The position numbers and the translations under genes are program-made. From assembly GCF_047496725.1 (NCBI RefSeq), contig NC_132980.1, forward strand, positions 11,610,572-11,674,571: a stretch of DNA of 64,000 nucleotides, read 5' to 3'. Below the pieces are notes generated by a model. The model saw only the letters and a program-made list of their open reading frames with translations. It did not search any database and was not told the DNA's origin. Source of the DNA: Anoplolepis gracilipes (taxonomy: Eukaryota > Arthropoda > Insecta > Hymenoptera > Formicidae). Below, piece after piece: positions 60,474 through 64,000 of the stretch (position 1 is the stretch's first letter; each line of letters begins with the position of its first letter).

Positions 60474-60790
60474 TTAATGTGCGAAATTATTTGCTCTTGA
60501 GCTAAATATCATTTTTAATAAATGTGCAAAATATTTGAAAAAAATGTATTTTTTTTTTAATTTCATAAATCGCACTGGTTAAACGTTAATATTAATTTTC
60601 GAGCTAATAATAATAAAATACATTTTTTTTTTTTTTTTTTTTTTTTTTTCCAAATATTTTGCACATTTATTAAAACTGATCAAGAGCAAATAGTTTCGCA
60701 CATTAATATGATCAGTTTTAATAAATGTGCAAAATATTTGAAAAAAATGTATTTTTTAATTTCGTGAATCGCACTGGTTAAACGCTAATA
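60474..60790. repeat. Three-copy repeat: two direct copies flanking one inverted copy
   Basis: The motif TTTTAATAAATGTGCAAAAT followed by ATTTGAAAAAAATGTATT occurs at 60474-60592 (copy A) and 60708-60790 (copy C). Its complement occurs at 60615-60707 (copy B). A and C continue into a shared tail, ATCGCACTGGTTAAACG. B and C meet in a tight palindrome around GATCAGTTTTAATAAATGTG. Copy B carries a run of about 29 T. Confidence 0.85.
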
Positions 60791-61383
60791 CTTTTTTCAA
60801 CCTGACTTGTCGCAATTCCGTGGGATATAAAAGTTATTCATTGTATTGGAATTCTTGTTAGATATTTTAATTTTAGAGGAGTATTTAGAAATAATAAAGA
60901 AGATAGAGAATGGTCATGAAATTGCAAGAGTGCAGAGGAAATAAATACTTTAAGGAAACATTATAGCGGCTTTGTGATACACGTGTGCCTCTGTAGTAAA
61001 ACTTCACCTTATGCTCCGGAGAAGTGGACTATAAAGAATCGGATAATAAGATCGCTGTAATGAATAACAACGAGAAACGTTTGCGACCAACGCAAATATT
61101 TATCGTCCAGTAGTCGCGGAAAGCAATTTCGTCGTTTATCTCCCCATCAAGCTCGCCCGTACACGTCGTCGACGCACTACGTGCTTCCGCGTTCACGTCC
61201 TGCAATTATCATGCCCTAAAGATGCATTAGCGCTAATTATTGTGACCTATCAAATTTTAATTAAAACATTATTCGCAAATTAGAAAAGTAAACTAGCGCT
61301 AGCATGCGCAATAAACTCGCTAATCATGTATCAATATTGGATACAGTCTACTACTGTATAATTAAATATTAAAAACAGAATAC

Positions 61384-61385
<2 letters not shown>

Positions 61386-61413
<28 letters not shown>
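61386..61413. repeat. (TA)n microsatellite
   Basis: Alternating TA of about 28 bases. Confidence 0.9.
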
Positions 61414-61419
<6 letters not shown>

Positions 61420-64000
61420 TATTTTAATTGTTAATGGACGAGGTAGTAATTTCTAATATGTTTTCGTAGAAAATAGTCGATAAAGTTTCGCAGGTACAAC
61501 TGTGCAAAAATAATAAGCATGATAGAAAAGAAAAAGGGCAAATTTTTGTATCTCGAATAAATGCTAAATAGAGAAGCTACCACGACTCGCGTTATTGGCG
61601 TCCTTTAAGTCTTTTTGGAACGGTATAGGCTTGATAGAAAATGTCGCTTACAAAGAGATTAGAGATAAAAGTGCATTTTTACGAGAGACAAACGGTCTCG
61701 GAAGGAATCGTGTAGCAGCAGTTTTGAAGTGTCTCGCAAGTGAAGTGAAGGAAAGAGATACGTACTTTTCCATCACTCTCCACCGCGTTGTTTCGGGAAG
61801 CTTCATTATGCGAAATTTTTCGCGTATAATCGCTAATTAATATTCGATGGCCGCGCACGCTCGTTGAATCTGATGGCTGACTGATTCTCTCGTCCCTGAA
61901 TGGCTATCAATCGAATAATATCTCCGTGCCGCGCGCGTCGATGAATGACTATCGATTAGTGATTAGTCGCCGAGAATCGTGCCGAATTTTGTGCCACATG
62001 ACCTTAATTAGAATTTCATACACACATCTAGCTTCGCTATTCAATATGCATTTTTCAACAATAAACTTTAACAACACGTCAGTTCGTCAGTCACTGTCTT
62101 TTGTCCCTGAATTTTTGCTAAGCATCTGATTGAAAATTTTGCAAAAACTTGTCGAATGAGGAATATATAAAGATGTCATATATGTATACGCACAAAAGTA
62201 TTTTAATTAATTTGGACGTTATGATTATATTAAAGATGAAAAGGAAAGATGTGAATCAGTCAAGAAGACGGACAGTGATGAATAAATCGATGTAGTTAGA
62301 CAAAAGCTTTAATTAAAACCAACAAGGTCCGTCTCAACGATATTTAATAATGTTGTTTTATTATGATATTGGAATAATTCGGTAATAGCGTGTCGGTACG
62401 GCAATTTTTAACGAGACAGATAAAATTGAGAAGTTTTATTATTATGTACAGTGGCACGGTAAAACAATGTCGGTATGTTTTTGTGAAGATATCGGTATTT
62501 TTATGATACAGAGTGATCGAAAAATAAGATGTAATCTGAATGAAATTTTATCAATCGAAATACATATATATCTTTAGTTTAATGACTATGAAATATAAAA
62601 CATAATTAGTAAATTATATATAAATATAAATTATATTGTAACACACATTAGCTTTTATGTGTAATAGAGAAAAAGCTTTTTGATTATTGACCGATTAAAT
62701 TTTAAATTACGAGACACATAATATATTGGAGAATAAAACATTATATAATAATTTTTAGAGCTTTTTCGGGATCCTGTCGTAATATTTTCATTCTCACAAT
62801 AATGACAATAAACCGAATATAGCATAAAAATGTTATACATTGCACTTTATCTCACTGATTTTTGATTTTTTTTTTCACTTTGCGGGAAAATTCTTATAAA
62901 AAATTACATACGTAAGTGTCACATTACGTAAGTTGATCACATGTTTATGACAGATGTGCGATTATCATTTTGCGTATATAATTCTAGATCATACGGGTTA
63001 AAGATCTCGAATAAATGACCTTTAAGAAACCCTCGCGATATCGTAAGCAGTGCGTTTTCACTTTTGTTGCATATTCATAATCGAATGAAACAAAGTTCAG
63101 CGATGTTGACAGTGTCTATTGATTTCGAAATCTTTATCTTGATCCATGGTTGCCGCTACTTATGTATTTGACACATTGTTTAAAACAGTGATGATTTTAT
63201 ATATATATATATAAATTTATATATATATAAATTTATTACAAAATTTTCTTTTGGAGTTTCGTCTACATTTATTTTAAAATGCATACGCACATGTACGCAC
63301 GCGCAATAATTAATAAGTGTAAGAATTCGGACGTGCAAATGTTGTATGTGCGGAAACGCTTTTTATATTAATTTTTAGTCCCGAATGAAATTATGAAATT
63401 CCTATAATAATCCGAATGCCAAAATATTCACGAATAATGGCAACCGGAAATTCTGTATGCTCTATCGAACGAAAACTTTACTGGTAAGATCCAATCGGGA
63501 TCGAGGCTACGCGCATAAGGTCACCATCCACGGAAGGTCGAAACTCGCCAGAAAGCAGAAGTTTCGTATCGTAATGATGCTGACTACGACCTACTTTACG
63601 AACTCCGGCGGGAACCACGGAAGTCCCGCTTAAAGCGCGAATATTTTGTTTAATTTAGAAACAGACGGTTATATATCAATTTTCCCAGTTTATTCTCATG
63701 GGTTGCCGGAAGTAGCAATTTTTAAATAAATATAACTTTGGAATGTTTTTAGAATTTTATATTTCTTCTCGGGACTTGGAAAAATTAATGTAAGAACCAT
63801 TTCTACACACACACACACACAAGGCGCGCTGAAATGTTACTTTACACTTTTTGATAAATTGGCGTGCAATAGACTTTTTCTAAAACAAAATTTTAAATTA
63901 GGTACAATTTTTCCACGTTTTTATCGATTTTTACAATACATCCAAGTAATGTGTGTGTATGTGTACATACAGGAAGTAAATAACATCAATAAATGACGTC

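Larger units (their letters stand above)
50492..64000 (+). other. Intron 4 of the unrecognised gene, or intergenic DNA (13.5 kb)
   Basis: No coding exon could be supported on either strand. It contains (TA)n runs at about 56561-56590 and 61386-61413, poly(T) tracts at about 54506-54527, 56346-56369, 58691-58711 and 60622-60650, a three-copy repeat at 60474-60790, and several GC-richer islands (50960-51290, 53320-53760, 55770-56300, 56740-57250, 61080-61210 and 63460-63640) that could be enhancers. The region is dominated by AT-rich noncoding sequence. Confidence 0.4.

Overview
This is a 64 kb stretch of AT-rich animal nuclear DNA, most likely from an insect and probably a hymenopteran (ant or bee). 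The reasons are the spliceosomal introns with GT..AG borders, coding exons that are clearly more GC-rich than their surroundings, abundant (TA)n and (GA)n microsatellites, several small hAT-like transposon relics, and gene families whose best recognisable relatives are insect genes. No bacterial, viral, CRISPR, rRNA or tRNA feature was seen. The species call is an inference.

Layout. (1) 1-5825, plus strand: the 3' part of a neuronal Rho GTPase-activating protein of the syd-1/RhoGAP100F family (C2 plus RhoGAP domains), eleven exons, with the 5' part outside the window. (2) 5826 to about 19520: no coding gene; purine-rich on the plus strand and ending in two AATAAA signals, so probably an extremely long 3' UTR of that gene. 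(3) 21143-25362, plus: a complete eight-exon secreted pancreatic-type lipase with an intact Ser-Asp-His triad. (4) 28094-28977, plus: a two-exon membrane-anchored GNAT N-acetyltransferase. (5) 29303-31570, minus: a complete aldo-keto reductase of the L-galactose dehydrogenase type, tail to tail with the acetyltransferase. (6) From about 33152 to beyond the window end, plus: the start of an unrecognised gene with one noncoding and three short coding exons separated by 1.4, 5.4 and 10.2 kb introns. If that model is right, everything from 50492 to 64000 is its fourth intron.

The genes do not form a pathway; this is an ordinary insect gene neighbourhood. The accessory interest lies in transposon relics inside the large introns (36.3, 42.9, 46.2, 48.5 and 60.5 kb), a foldback repeat family shared by 26.6 and 32.2 kb, a tandem duplication that copied a splice acceptor inside the lipase gene, a start codon split by an intron in the reductase, and the putative giant 3' UTR. 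I found nothing that I can defend as a new biological system; the nearest candidate is the unrecognised split gene at 34.7-50.5 kb.

All exon borders were read by eye from splice consensus and reading-frame continuity, without RNA evidence.
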